Positions 21,579 through 34,300 of a stretch of 64,000 bases of DNA are shown piece by piece. The first letter of the stretch is position 1; the number at the start of each line of letters is the position of its first letter. The stretch comes from Paraphysoderma sedebokerense (taxonomy: Eukaryota > Blastocladiomycota > Physodermatomycetes > Physodermatales > Physodermataceae), in the NCBI GenBank assembly GCA_025602915.1, contig JAHLJZ010000020.1:1-64000 (forward strand), read 5' to 3'. The position numbers were made by a program, and so were the translations under genes. The notes under the pieces are model-generated. The model saw only the letters and a program-made list of their open reading frames with translations, made no database searches and was not told the origin of the DNA.

Positions 21579-23122
21579 ATGAGCCTTTCGAACGGCAACT
21601 CATCTCTGCATCCTGCTGCTGATATATCCAGTGGCAGCACTGGCAGCACCACTTTCGCGAACGACAGCAGAGTCAACTTCAACTCAGAATTGAACAAATA
21701 TGTTTACACTGATACAGACGGAGTACAATATGAATGGGACGACGAAAAAGGAGCTTGGTTTCCTATGTGGAATGAATACGTAGAGCAACAACAAAGTGCC
21801 TACAATGTTGAAGGAGCGAACGACGAAGAGGTATCAATCATAACTGTTGTTTCCCTCTGTTAAAAATTTGAAGACTTGAAAACAGAAAGCCCGAATGTGA
21901 TGTTCAATCTTACTTATCTTTCTTGTATCTTTACAACAACCAGGTCATCCCGCCGTCTTTGAAGCGAAAATTGGAGGGTAACAGTGAAGAGGTTTGTTAA
22001 TGGTTGCAAATGTAAGTTCCCCCAAGAAGTGCTAAGAATGTCCTAAACAAAAGACATTTCAATAGCACCGTAAGAAGGCAAAACAGAAGGAACCGAAGAA
22101 AAAAGTGAATTCATCCGTATATGTAACTGGATTACCCCATGATGTGACAGCGGAAGAGTTGAAAGAGGTTTTCAGCAAATACGGGATTATTATGGAAGAT
22201 CTGGTAACTGGTATGGGGTTCTTGAATCAGGACTATTTTATTCATTCGTTGAACCGGTCATATTCCTTTAGGTCAACCTAAAATCAAGATATACATGGAC
22301 CCTGAGACGAATCTGCCGAAAGGAGATGCCCTTGTTACCTACTTTAAGGAAGAATCAGTTGGTTTGGCTTTACAATTGCTGGATGATACTTTATTTCGGC
22401 CAGACGAAAGCAATCGAATTCGATTGCAGCAAGCGGAGTTCAAGGAAAAAGAGAAAGCGAAGGACGAGATGAAAAGAGTCGACAAGAAAATATTGAAGAA
22501 GAAAAGGGAAAAATTGGAGAGGTAGGAATCTCTTTGCAATCGAAGTAAACTATAGGTAAATCGGAAATTGACTCACAAATGAATTCATTTTGATCCAACA
22601 TAGGAAGTTGAATTGGTTTGAACCAACTGGACAGTCTAATTCCAGATTTGACAAGATTGTTATACTAAAGCACATGTTCACTCTGGAAGAATTGGACAAA
22701 GATCCGGCTGCGTTATTAGACATAAAGGAGGACGTTCGAGGGGAGTGTGAAAAGTTTGGGGAAGTAACAAATGTGATTTTATATGATGTATGTATTCAAC
22801 TTCTATTTTACTTCTGAATATTGATCATAGCTAATTAGAATTAACGCTTTAAAAGAATGAGCCTGATGGAGTCATGTCAATCAGATTCAAGGAACCAGAG
22901 TCGGCCAAGTTATGCATTCAATTTTTAAATGGAAGGTTTTTTGATGGAAAAAGAATCGAGGCGGAAATATTTGACGGGAAAGCAAAATACAGAAAAAGTG
23001 GTGGCAGAGATGATGAGGATGAAGAATCCCGTATAGAAAAGTACCAAAAGTGGCTGGAATCTGGAGGTGACGAGGGTGGTGATGAGCAGGGAAAAAATGC
23101 TAGCTCAACACATCAAAAGTAA
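21579..23122 (+). CDS. CUS2: Tat-SF1/Cus2-type U2 snRNP splicing factor
   Basis: Starts 129 bp after SCO1 on the same strand. Five or six exons; the N-terminal 85 residues carry an acidic aromatic patch (TDGVQYEWDDEKGAWFPMW) typical of HTATSF1. RRM1 starts at VNSSVYVTGLPHDVTAEEL and continues with PKIKIYMDPETNLPKGDAL; then a Lys-rich helix (KRVDKKILKKKREK) and LNWFEPTGQ lead to RRM2 (DKIVILKHMFTLEELDKDP, the U2AF-homology type), with the C-terminal KYRKSGGRDDEDEESRI. In yeast Cus2 and human Tat-SF1, the UHM binds the SF3B1/Hsh155 ULMs and keeps U2 snRNP in a state remodelled by Prp5. The intron-rich genes around fit a demand for such factors. The gene ends in a Gly/Asp-rich tail. Confidence 0.92.
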
Positions 23123-23704
23123 ATAGAATACAAAAGTATTAAATGTTAGTCTTTGAGATCCCTCCGGAGTCCTGACTGCAACATATTTTATTCGATCGCG
23201 TTCCGTGAGGCGTGATGGTTATTCTACCTGGAGAGATCTCAACGACGTTTCCATGGCAACCAAGCAAGTTAAAAGGCGCAAAAAAAAGTCTTAGTCTTCA
23301 AATACCCTCCCCCTCTCTGAAAAACAGTACAATGTATTCTTAATCTTGCTTTTTCTTCATACGATTATACGTTTATTTAATGAAGTTTGATTGGTATGTG
23401 TTGTCCATTCTTATTCTTCTCTCTTTTAATTCCGTGCCAGATGATGAGTGGCTTGCCGCCCCAGTCGGATATTTCATGTCGACAAAACTTGCAGCACGAT
23501 TACCCTTTATCTTAGCCTGATGGCCACACCCTTCCTTTTGATAATTTTCAAACAGCTTGCCTCTCTTTGCGATTGCTAACATTATGATTGCTTCTTTTCA
23601 GCCCTGTTGGTGGTCTTTGCTGATTCGACCTTGTCGTAGCTTAACGGTGTACCAGTGACTTGGTATGTGTTCTTCTATGTGGGCACTTTAGTCTTTTGTT
23701 TCTG

Positions 23705-23837
23705 GTGTGATGACTTTGAAAGAGTATATCTTTCCCAACCCGATCGATCATGTTGAAAGCTTCAGGTGTTCTTGCAAACACCTTTTTTGCCAGTATTAAA
23801 TCTGACCCAATCTTAAATTGGCTTTTATGTTATGACT
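23705..23837. repeat. Diverged direct repeat, copy 1
   Basis: Shares blocks with 23997-24117 in the same order: TTTGAAAGAGT, CTTTCCCAA, CCGATCGA, CAGGTGTTCTTGC versus CTGGTGTCTTCGC, and GCCAGTATTAA. Roughly 70 percent alike by eye. Confidence 0.6.
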
Positions 23838-23996
23838 GTGATATTGTCAATTGGCTAACCTCAATTTTTTTCGATTAAAAGTTATTTGTTCCAGCTCCCG
23901 CGTTATATACATTTCCTTGAGACGCCCCCTAACTCAATGGTGATCAAACGTAAGAATTATTTTCTGTTCATCTTACTTCTTGTTCTTACGAGTGTG

Positions 23997-24117
23997 AATG
24001 ATGATTTGAAAGAGTCACTCTTTCCCAATCCGATCGACCATGGTGATACTCCTGGTGTCTTCGCGGACACTTATTTGCCAGTATTAACTCTGACACCACT
24101 CGTTTCGTTTTTATGAG
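23997..24117. repeat. Diverged direct repeat, copy 2
   Basis: Partner of 23705-23837, about 290 bp downstream, same orientation. Blocks GATTTGAAAGAGT, CTCTTTCCCAATCC, GATCGACCATG, TTGCCAGTATTAA and a final GTTTTTATGA match in order. Older than a recent duplication. Confidence 0.6.
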
Positions 24118-24744
24118 TCGTAACAAATTTTGCTTCTCGAATATTATCTGACTGATTTTCTCTGTTTGCTTACAGAGTTGACTTAAACTTGGACCATTGT
24201 TAGCAACGAACATTTGCTGCGAGCCAAATGATAAGGTTTATAGTGGTCGTCTTGAACACTTAATGGTGATTTTCGCGACGTTCAAGACACTAGCCGCTGT
24301 CAATTGACTTGCGTTCTGTCTAATTGGGGCGATACTCACTCTGCAGCTTAGGTAAGCACAGCGTTTCTTGTATTCTTCTTTGGTTTTATTGTAGTGATGA
24401 CATCCAATAATATTCCATGCTAAGTCGGATATTTTAAAGACGACACTATTATTCCTGAACATACTATCTACCTTGTATGATTCAAACTGTTGAATGAACA
24501 CTGACTGACCTGTTACACCCGCCTTAACAGAATATCCGTCACTCTGGTTCTTTTCGCGAATTCAGCTGAAAATGTCATTTGGAGTCGGTGCGCGGACCGT
24601 ACACCTAGCCTCTTTACAGGTGGCATCAAAGTTGGATTCAAACTTAATTGTTATCATCTATAATCATTAATCTGTATTAATTCTACATAACAATATTCAA
24701 TAAATTAGACATCGTTCGCAATCATCCCCATATTCACATAAGAG

Positions 24745-27700
24745 TTAGAACTTCTTCGGTATTAGGTCCACTAATTTTTCTCTACTGCCTTGGGCACTGC
24801 GTCCTGCTTCCTCCTTCTTCTTGGCAATCAGATCAATCAATCCTCCTTTACCCCCACCATCTAGATTTTCTCTGCTTTGAGTGCCCGATGCGTTATTAAT
24901 CAACGGTCCGCTTCCCTGCGAGAAGCTAGAGGAAGACGCAGAAGACGGGAACGACGAATATGCAGCCAGTTCCTTTTCTGAGGCCAGCTGTTGTTGTGAA
25001 CCTACAAGAGAAACTAATGTGGGTTTGTTGGGGGTAGAAGGAGTAAACGCTTGATCGGATTTATTGCGGTCGACAGTTGATTGAAGGGAAGAAGATGATG
25101 AGGAGACAGCCGCCGGCGAGGTTACTTCAGTCTCTTTGAAAGAGAGTAATGGTTTTGTCGGTTTTGCTGCAGCTGGAGAATTTAGCAAATTATTCAATCG
25201 ATTGGAGGCAGCATTCGGATCATTGGAGAACCATTCTGGATGTAGTTTGGCATCGAGATGCGCCTAAGGAAAATGAACACTTTTAATTTTATCGCCGAAA
25301 GACACACAAAATATAGAGGACGAGCTTACCTTTGCATTACGGATACTGAGAACCCAATCTTTCATTTTATCCAAATGTTCCGTGCAGAAGAAATGAATAT
25401 AATCCCTTTCGATATCTTCGAATAAACCCATCCTTTCAATACTTTTTAAAGCAAAGCAGAACTTGGTAGGAGCCTTCTTTCTTGGACGGATGAGAGTGTA
25501 TACATCGTATCGGTCTAACGGCGCTAAGAGGGTAAAAGGCGACTACAGAACGCAGCAACGGTTAATTGCCATTCAAGTCATCGAACAGATGGAATGAGGA
25601 TGAGAGGTACGTACCTTGTTGTCTCTAGCTTCATACAATCCATCATCTTGTAACTCGAAGTATTTTCGTTGGTATTTGCCTTTCTTTACTTCATACAATA
25701 ACCAGCCGCACATTTTGGGATAATTAACTTGAAGAGACTAGGGAACAAAAAGAAAGCAGAGTCAACATATGAAAAATTGCTATAACCAACCATGAAATTG
25801 CTCACCTCAACAGTCAAAGAATTACGATAGCCATATTTACGAATCATTATGGCATTTTGTGTTTCTCTTTCCCAGCTGCGCAGGACGGAAGTTACAATTT
25901 CCCAATCCTTCAACGGCCTTTCCACAAACAAATCATTGAAGATTTCAAACAATGTCCATTCATCGCTCTGTTCTAACATTGCCTTGTCTACTATTTCATG
26001 AACCACCATTTCAGCCGTCATTAGCGAATTTAAATTCAAAGTTTTGAAGGCACTTCCATCATTGATGTAGATTCTAGCGGCTACTTTCTGTATCTGTGCT
26101 TGCATTAATTTCTGAATAGCAGCAGCAACTCGAGGATCGTTTTGAGGAAGTCCGAGATTATTTATTTTCTGTAAAGTCTTAGAAGCCTCTGACTGAACTT
26201 TCGCCTGTAACTTGTCTTTTGATGGCGAAGCCGGTTCTGTTTGAATGGTCAAGTTTTGCGGTTCGCGGGAATTGGCAGGAGGTGTGACTTTCACAGGAAC
26301 ATTCTTCTCAACTTTTTTGAGCTCGGGTGTACTCTTCGAAATCAATTTAGCATCAGAGGTTTTAAGAGGGGGAGCAGTGTTTGAAGAAGTGGGTTGCAGT
26401 AAGTCAGACAAACGTTTCGAAGGAACACCGGTAGTGAACATTCGGTCTAACTCTTCGACCAAATCATTCAAATGCTCAACATCCTCCAAAGTGAGGTCCT
26501 CAATGCTATATATATCTGGTTTCTTTTGTAAAGAGCTAGTCAACATTTTCGGATAGAATGCAGATGGTGGTGCTTCACCGTCGAAATTACTGCTATCGTT
26601 TACAACGTAATCTTTTCCGAAGTGTCCTGAACTGTCAAGTGCCGAGTCCGGTTCAGATTTTGCAGAAGTAGGTGTAACAAGAGAGTCGATATCTGTCGTT
26701 AATTGCTTGAAGACGTCATTTAATGATGGAGCATTTGAAGAGTCTAGCGCAGCCTTTTGCGCATGTTTTTGACTTGCAGGGGCTGAGGGAGTAGGGGGTA
26801 ATGAAGTTGGAGGAGGTGCAGTACGTGGTTGGCTGAGGCTTTGACGCGTGTCTGGAGTTAATGACTTGCTCAAATCAGCTGCCTTCGCGCCTGATTGGGA
26901 TGCCGACGGTTTTTGAACACTTGGGCTTTGCGGCCCTTTATCCGATCCCGGTTTGTCAGATATGAAATCGCTTATTTTGTCTAACGCCAAATTGTCATCG
27001 AAGTCAAATGGAAGCTCCGGTAAGAGTTTTAATGGTGGCGTGACTGGCGTTATAAGAGCATCTTTGGTGAACTTGAAGGATGAATCAATACTCTTGTTAA
27101 TATCATCTTCCGATTGTTCGTGTGCAGGCTCGGATGCAAAAGAGTCTTTCGAATTAGATCGAATTTTCTCTTGTAGGATAGCACCCTCTACTACCAATTT
27201 AATTTGAGCTGATTTAAAACTCGAATCAAAGTCAAAGTCAAAGGCTGCCAAATTTGGTGAGATATTTGAGTCCTTTTCGATAGTAGGACTTTTAAGAGTA
27301 TCATCTTTCTTTTCATTAGGCTGCGGTTGTGCCTTATTTTGTGTTCCACTGCGACTTCGTGTGTCCTCAGTGACTGTCTTGGGCGTAGGTAGCGGCGACA
27401 GCGGAGCAGGTTTATCGTCATTCTGTACGGTTTTCGAAGGAGATATGATAACCGTGGACAACCTTTCCACCTTGATGGTTGTATCGACTTTCGGTTTAGA
27501 CGTCGGTGCGGGCGCATCAACGGGGGGTTCCGAAGCTGCTGGCTTGGATTTCAGATTGTTCGATGCGGTGGATGAGACGGGCTCCGAGGTCGCTGACTTA
27601 GTCTTTGGATCATTTGACGGAGGCGGTATGACCGGCTCAGTTGCCGACCTAGATTTTGTAGTGTCCGAAGGCAACGTCGAGGCGGGCTCTGAGGTTGCTG

Positions 27701-30183
27701 GCTTGGATTTCGAATTATTCGAAGGAATTGTCGAGACACTGTCCACAGGCCGCTTCTCCGCGGGATTTTCAATGGTTGCCTTTACTTGGGATATTGCCTG
27801 TCCCTTCGCCTCTGATGGCTTGTCTTTGTTCTGCTTCACTTCTGTAGTGACAACCGGCTTTGTCGAGGAAACCACCGTATCGTTATGTGGATTTGCCTGT
27901 CGTTCGACTGGCTTGACTTCTGCCTTTTCAACTGACTTGAGAGCTTCGAAATACAGATTTTCGGTCGATGTAGCTGGACTATGACGAGCAGGAACGGACA
28001 ACTTTGGTGCAAGACTATTTTGGGGATGTGGCTACAAGTGAGAAGAAAAAGTATATTCATTAGACCTAATCAATTTCGAGGAATGCAAAGCATAACGGAC
28101 CCGTTGAAAATCGCTGCTGTCCGTTTCAGTAGATCCAATCTTTTTCTGCGGAGAATCGGTTCGACTTGACTTATCATTGATCACTTCGGTGTTGGCTCTG
28201 CGATTTGTTGAAGCTGCTGGAGATTTCGATCCTTTAATGCTATTCGCGCGAACGGCGGCCGCGGCAGGAGGAGGAGGGGGTGTCGCCTGGGTTGCAGGTT
28301 GCTCGAACTTGGATTTCAAACTGGAGACATGATTTTTTGAGAGAACCTTGGAAGTTGTGAGGTCTTCCCGATACTGCTTATTAACAACAGGCGGAGGAGG
28401 ATCCTTGACAATCATACTGAACCTACTACGAAGTGTAGTGACGTCGTAAACTTCTCCCTCGTCGGTCAAAATAGCTCCATTTTTATCGTCCGATGCCTGC
28501 TGTCCATTGTGATCATCTGCGAGTAGACTTCGACTGCTTGGCGATTTTTTCGCCGGACTTTCACTAGCTCGACGGGAACCGACTCGACTGTTTCCTTTGG
28601 AATTTGGAGAAGATCCTTTGACATCTGAGGTTTTTGATACTGCATCTTGAGTAGTCTTGGCTGTTGTTCCTGAGTTATTTGATCCGCCATTTTCAAACAT
28701 TTTATGAACAGAATTGACGAATGATGAATTGAGATTAGTCATTGAAGACGAAAGATTTTTTCCGGCAGATTTGAAGCCTTTGTCGAAAGCCAATGATGCC
28801 ACTTCGCGTTTTGAAGTCGAGGGAGAACCCATAGTCTGATGAACGGAGTTTGTTCGGCTCAATCCAGCCGACGGTGCTTGAACGTTTGGGTGCGACTGAC
28901 TTCGACTAAAGCTATTGTGAGAAATTGTCGTATTCATTTTTTGTTGCGAGGGGCTGCTACGTAGAGGGCCGTTGTTTCGATCAGTGCTTATATCCTGCTG
29001 AGAAATGCTTCGGTCCATCTCCGATGCTTCCGAAGCCGAATAGAAACTTTGCTGAGATTGACTTTGACTAACATTACAGGAAGCCGTAGGCTGATCGGGG
29101 GTTGGCAATGCAGCAGCAGGTTGAACATCTTGCGTCGCCGATACAGTTGATGGAATGGAAACTCCTTGCGCTTTATCTTTCACATCACCTTCGGTAATAT
29201 CCTTTTTAACTTCTTGTACAACCTCCACACTTGGATTCTCCTCATTCCGAACTTCGTCGACTTTAACTGTTGGGTTTGCAATAGCCTTGGAGGGTTCAAT
29301 CTGATTCCGTACCTCTGCCATTCCTTTCTCATTTTCCCCTGTCTTTCTTTCATGCGTGGGTTCCTCCTCGATAACTATTTTACTTGGGGTTGACAATTTA
29401 GATGACCCATCTGCACGGCTTCTGTCTAAACTGCATTGTGAACCCACTTCAGACCTCGGAGAATCAAGACCATTGTCATCTGGTTCTCTATCATGCCATA
29501 AAGTTTGCTGAGAATCACTTCGAAAAATAGCATTCGTATTTGGGGTCACTGTCAAAGAGTTACTGGTGGAGGTTGCTGATGTATTCTCAGTCGGCTTTGT
29601 ATACGTGTAATTCTGAGACTGGGGGACTGACGAAAGTGAAGATGACTTGGGAATTTGATTTGAGGGTGTCTGTTTCGGTGGGGAACTGGAAGTTGTAGTT
29701 TTTCCGGCTGGCTGAGAGAAAAGTTTATCATAATTTTCTTTTTTGTCGACGCCACCAGATGAACTTTCCAAAATTTTGGAGGTTTCGAGTATTTCAGCTT
29801 CTAATGTGTTAAATAAATCATCTAATGGATTCTTTTTCTTTTCCTTTCCAGTTTGCTTGGTTTTTCCTCCCGATGCCTGCAAAAAATAGATTGCAATTAT
29901 GATTAGTATCCCATATAAATTCTGAAAAATTTAGGTCACATAAAAATAGCAGAAATGTCGCAACTGAGCGGAAATTGCTCTCCCATCAATTTGAAATTAT
30001 CATTAAAAGCTATACATTGTCTCTAATACCATAGACGCATGTAAAAGAAATATCTCGCAAGAACAGTCCTAAATTCCAGTTACTGAACCCAAGTTAATTA
30101 CGGACTTCTCCACATACCTGCTGAGCCTGGACAACTGAGCTGTCTATCTCTTCCAAAATTCGCGAAAAATCTATTGACGACAT
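24745..30183 (-). CDS. RIAM/lamellipodin-like scaffold: N-terminal helix, disordered region, RA and PH domains
   Basis: Six exons close in phase (30118-30183, 28101-29876, 25806-28031, 25615-25737, 25330-25542, 24745-25263) to 1640 residues. The N-terminus reads FSRILEEIDSS, then after a Lys-rich linker DDLFNTLEAEILETSKIL, an amphipathic helix resembling the talin-binding helix of RIAM. About 1000 disordered Ser/Pro/Lys-rich residues follow, with a PPPPPAAAA run near residue 540 and an Ala/Pro/Ser repeat region near 670-740. Near residue 1240 is a Ras-association domain (ARIYINDGSAFKTL, VHEIVDKAML, WTLFEIFNDLFVERPL), followed directly by a PH domain (KMCGWLLYEVKKGKYQRKY, FELQDDGLY, DRYDVYTLI, FCFALKS, HFFCTEHLDKMKDWVLSI). 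RA-PH in tandem is the mark of MRL (Mig-10/RIAM/lamellipodin) and Grb7 families, which link Ras/Rap GTPases and phosphoinositides to actin. The C-terminal 170 residues are disordered with a KKKEEAGRSA tail. Confidence 0.85.
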
Positions 30184-31391
30184 ATTCTAGAGGACTGCCG
30201 TTTAGAAAAATGCGGGATGAAAAATGGAGGGTAGCTTAGAATTTCGGCGAGGGTGGGTGACGATGAAAGAAGGTGTGTATCCCGGCTGTTTGTCGTGCTT
30301 TCCGTTACAGCAGATTTTATCGTTTTATACTGAGTTGAGCGGAGCGAGGATGAGGGTTTCAGGGAGGGAATGAGGGGTCTCCTTGCAGATGGGGGATAAG
30401 GTATTCACTCTCTTTCTCAGTCTCAGTCGGACACTGTCACCATTTGACCAGATAGGCACGCTCAGTTTCTGAGACTCAATTGAAGTCGAGCTGGATGGCG
30501 GTGATGGCCCACGCTCGCCCAGGAGCACAATGATGGATATAACTGATTCTGCCCCTTCCTTCAATTTATAGATCACATCCCTCCAATCCACCGTCCATAA
30601 TTATATGTTAATACCTCGCAGAGAGCTGCCCCCCTGCAAAGCCAACTCGAACTATCCACCATCATGCCCCAGGATTTCTCTCGGTGCTTAATTTGCCCCC
30701 CACAGACCTTTCACTCTAGCGAACAGAATTAGATAAATAAATCTCACAATGTACGCTAGATACACTAAGTTCTTATGAGGAAATCCTCTTCTAATCTAGC
30801 AGTACACACACTGTTTGTTTCGCGGCAATCGTCTGTATTAATTTTTGTTGCCTGCGAGGAGCAAGACACCAAATGAATTCTTTCACGTATGCGTCAAATA
30901 ACCTGCTAATTTCTTGAAGTTTCGCATATTTTTCTTTAGCCAATTAATCAAAGCCTGATTTAGCATTGCGTGGAGCACAAATATGTCATAGCAGATGTAC
31001 ATTTTGCGAGTTGCAGGCCAACAGATAAGGCTGGCACTGTAGTAGTACGATTAACGATAGTCCAGCAGTTCGCAAACTAATCAAATAAATGCATTTGGTA
31101 TATCAAAATGTAGAGTGAGCAGAGGTCTGTCTGAGCAGTGTCGCAGCATAAGCGAAAGCGGATGGATGAAATTATTGCTGGTGTTCCTCCTTGCTCAACC
31201 AAAACTCAACTCCCCGAGGGACCCGACTCAGTTGGCAGAATTCATACATCCCCTACAATCACATCCACACCATATATCAGAGTGTTAAATTTTCATCTCA
31301 CTACACCCGGTTTCCAATTTGTCTCACAGAATTCAGGCAAAGTCATTGCAGCCTAGCCGGATTCATCTCAATCGGCCGCTATTGAATTGCT
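30184..31391. other. Divergent intergenic region
   Basis: About 1.2 kb between the starts of the RA-PH gene and the HLTF-like gene. A minus-strand frame at 30325-30591 has no domain and I treat it as chance. No RNA gene seen. Confidence 0.5.
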
Positions 31392-34300
31392 ATGGCCGAT
31401 TCTGCCCAGACATTTACTCCTAAGCAGTTTGTTATCCCAACTCATTTTTTCGTTGATCATTCGTAGTAAATCAACGTTATTTTTTCGTCCACACCAGTGT
31501 CATTGAACTACTATCAGATGATGAAGGGGCATTGTCTGATATCGCTTCGTCTTCGACAGTTAATCAAGATGCAAAGGGGAAAAGAAAAGCGTCCGATGTT
31601 GTAAATGGCCATAATGGTAAAGCTGCTGTGTTCAGGAAACTTCTCTTGTGACTCTGTGCGTTCTCGACAGAATATCCTTTAATCTCATTTGCTTTTTGAT
31701 AGACGCCGAAATCCTACATAAACGACCGAAGAATACGTTAGCTTCGCTTTCATCGCCTCGACATAGCCCTTACTTCAATAGATCTGAGAATTCGCACCGT
31801 GCTAACAATCTGCCGCCTTCTGTGACCGCTAAACCCACTGTTGTTGTCGATTTAACCGGAGATATTGCAGTCGAACTAGTCAATGGCATACCCGTTCACA
31901 AGTATTATAATCCTTCTCCGATTGACCCAACGCTTGGTGCTTCCGGTGCAGTTGCTACTCACAGTCGGCTGTCGTCGTCAGTGTCCCCTCAGACAATGAG
32001 CATAACAAACAAAACATCCGAGGCTGTCGGCGCAACCGCCCCAATAAAGAACGAACCGGGAACCGGGACTTACCTTCCACCAAATGTGCAGGTCAAACCT
32101 GAGCCCCTTCCTCGTAAATCTAATAATACAGCTTTCCTAATAGATGATGATGATGAAGAGGAAGATATCTTGACATCGCTATGTGATATTCAGTCTTACG
32201 TACGAGGTATTCTCCCTGTATTCTTCCATCATTCGTAGAGACACATGGTGCTAAGTGACTTGTATTACTTCAGCTCAATCATCCCAGGCGATCTCGGTTG
32301 CTGTCGGCGATAAGATTCTCTTTTCATGTATCACACCAACACAAAGTAATTATTTGCGGTTCTTTTCGTTCTGCTGGCTTCGCTCTTATTTTTCCCGCTT
32401 TTAATTTGTTTTAGTTGGAGCCTATCTGAAAGGTCGCACGCAGGTATTATTTTCACAGGTTTACATTATCTCAGTTGGTCTATTAACCTTTGTGTTTAGA
32501 TCGGACAGTTAGACGCTGCGCTAGCTACTGTCGTGGCGCCTCTGTTATTCAAGAGTCGAATTAGCATCGATGGCAAAATCTCCGGGCTTAAAGATACAAC
32601 GGGTTATCCGGTAAAAATCTCTCTGTGGGTCAAAGCGAACGATGAAGATGATGTACGCAGAGTCTTTGCACAGCATGGTTATCGTCTTCCGATCAAGCCA
32701 GTTGCCCAACCCGCTAAACCGTCGTTGCCTCAGCTCTTTCCTACAAATCACCTCTCAGCCGCAGTTTCTGCAAACATGCCGCAGCCTTCACGATTCCCTT
32801 GGTTAAGCAAAGCCCAACAGCAGGCATATCAATACAGATCCTTTCTGCAACAAGGTCTCCTACCCGGGCATCCAGCGCCTTCACAGCCTTCCGAACAACC
32901 GGAACCTATTTGGCAGGTACTGCTGTCCGGGGCTACACAATTAAACCACCAAAGCAGCCAAACTATTCTGGATACCCTCGGTATGGGTGTTCAAGATCTT
33001 GCTCAGCTAAAGGAGGCTCCGACTCCCCCTGGATTGAAGACAGAACTCCTTAAATATCAGAAGCAGGGATTGGGTATGGCCGATTGTTCATTGTTCGTAC
33101 TTTATTTTCTGATCACTAATTTTGCGTGATATTAGCCTGGATGCTGGAAAAGGAAAATCCAAAAGATGTTAGTGCGGGATCGGCCTCCCAATTCTGGGAA
33201 ATTCGCACAGATCAATTTGGGACATATTATTTTAACCTAGCCTCAAACTGCCAATCACGGCAAAAACCCCAATTGGTACGTCTAATGTCTGTGCCTTGAG
33301 CTTCGCAGAAAATGCTGAAACTTATTCTCTGCTCTAGTGGCGGGGTGGCATTTTAGCGGACGATATGGTGAGTAACATCTGGCTGAAATGAATGTTAAAT
33401 GGTATATAAGTTAATTCTTAAAAAATGTAGGGTCTCGGAAAAAGTATTATCTCTTAGTAAATCGTGACACTTTCGATGTCGACTAACCCGTAGTCCAGCC
33501 ATCCAGACAATATCATTGCTGCTGTCGGATCCTTCTGGAAATGGTATTGTTGAATCACCGTCGCCGGTTAACCCGAACTACAGTAATTCATCTTTGATTG
33601 TTTGCGTACGTCTATTATTTGTTTATTGGACAATGTCTTGTGCCGTTATTTACACATTTAACATTCCTCTTCAACATTATAGCCGCTAAGTGTTATCGGG
33701 AATTGGGTAGGGTAAGTGATAGTCTCGAATATTTTTGCCCATGTCACACAACGTTTGCTGACGATAATCGCTTTTGAAGTCAAATACGGACGCACGTAGA
33801 GCGATCTCGCTTGAGAATATTCGTCTTTCACGGGCAGAACAAACTTGACGATGTACGAGAATTGATGCGTCACGACGTTGTAATCACTACCTATGCAACA
33901 ATGGCTGGTTCTGCAGTCTTGCAACGGATGAAATGGAGGCGGTAGATATTAGGTTCCAATTACACTCATGCTGTTGCTGTTCATCTCAGTTTTGTTTCAT
34001 CTCAGGGTCATACTTGACGAAGGTCATATTATCCGAAATAGGAGCACTCGAAATCACAAAGCTGCCTGTGAATTAGAGGCGGAGCGGAAATGGGTGCTGA
34101 CAGGGACACCAATCCACAACCGATTAGATGATCTTCATTCCCTGTTTCGGTTTATTGGAACAAAACCATTCGACGAGAACGATATTTGGAGAAGATTGAT
34201 TGATCAACCGATTAAATCTCGGAGGCAGGTTGGCATGGAACGTCTAAGAAACTTAATGGCTCAAATAACATTACGTCGCACCAAATCTATGAAGGTGAGT

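Larger units (their letters stand above)
23123..24744. other. Gene-poor stretch with diverged duplicated segments
   Basis: About 1.6 kb with no convincing gene. Two blocks recur in diverged form (see the repeat entries). On the minus strand two short frames, about 23373-23582 and 24238-24501, show a similar order of features at the DNA level around AGTCGGATATTT. This could be a decayed small gene that was duplicated; I cannot name it. Confidence 0.5.

Noticed and set aside
26245-27984. Plus-strand frames rich in Ser and Gly
   Set aside because: Antisense shadows of the low-complexity region of the RA-PH protein.
30325-30591. Minus-strand open frame upstream of the RA-PH gene
   Set aside because: No domain, no splice partners, and it lies in the expected promoter or 5' leader.
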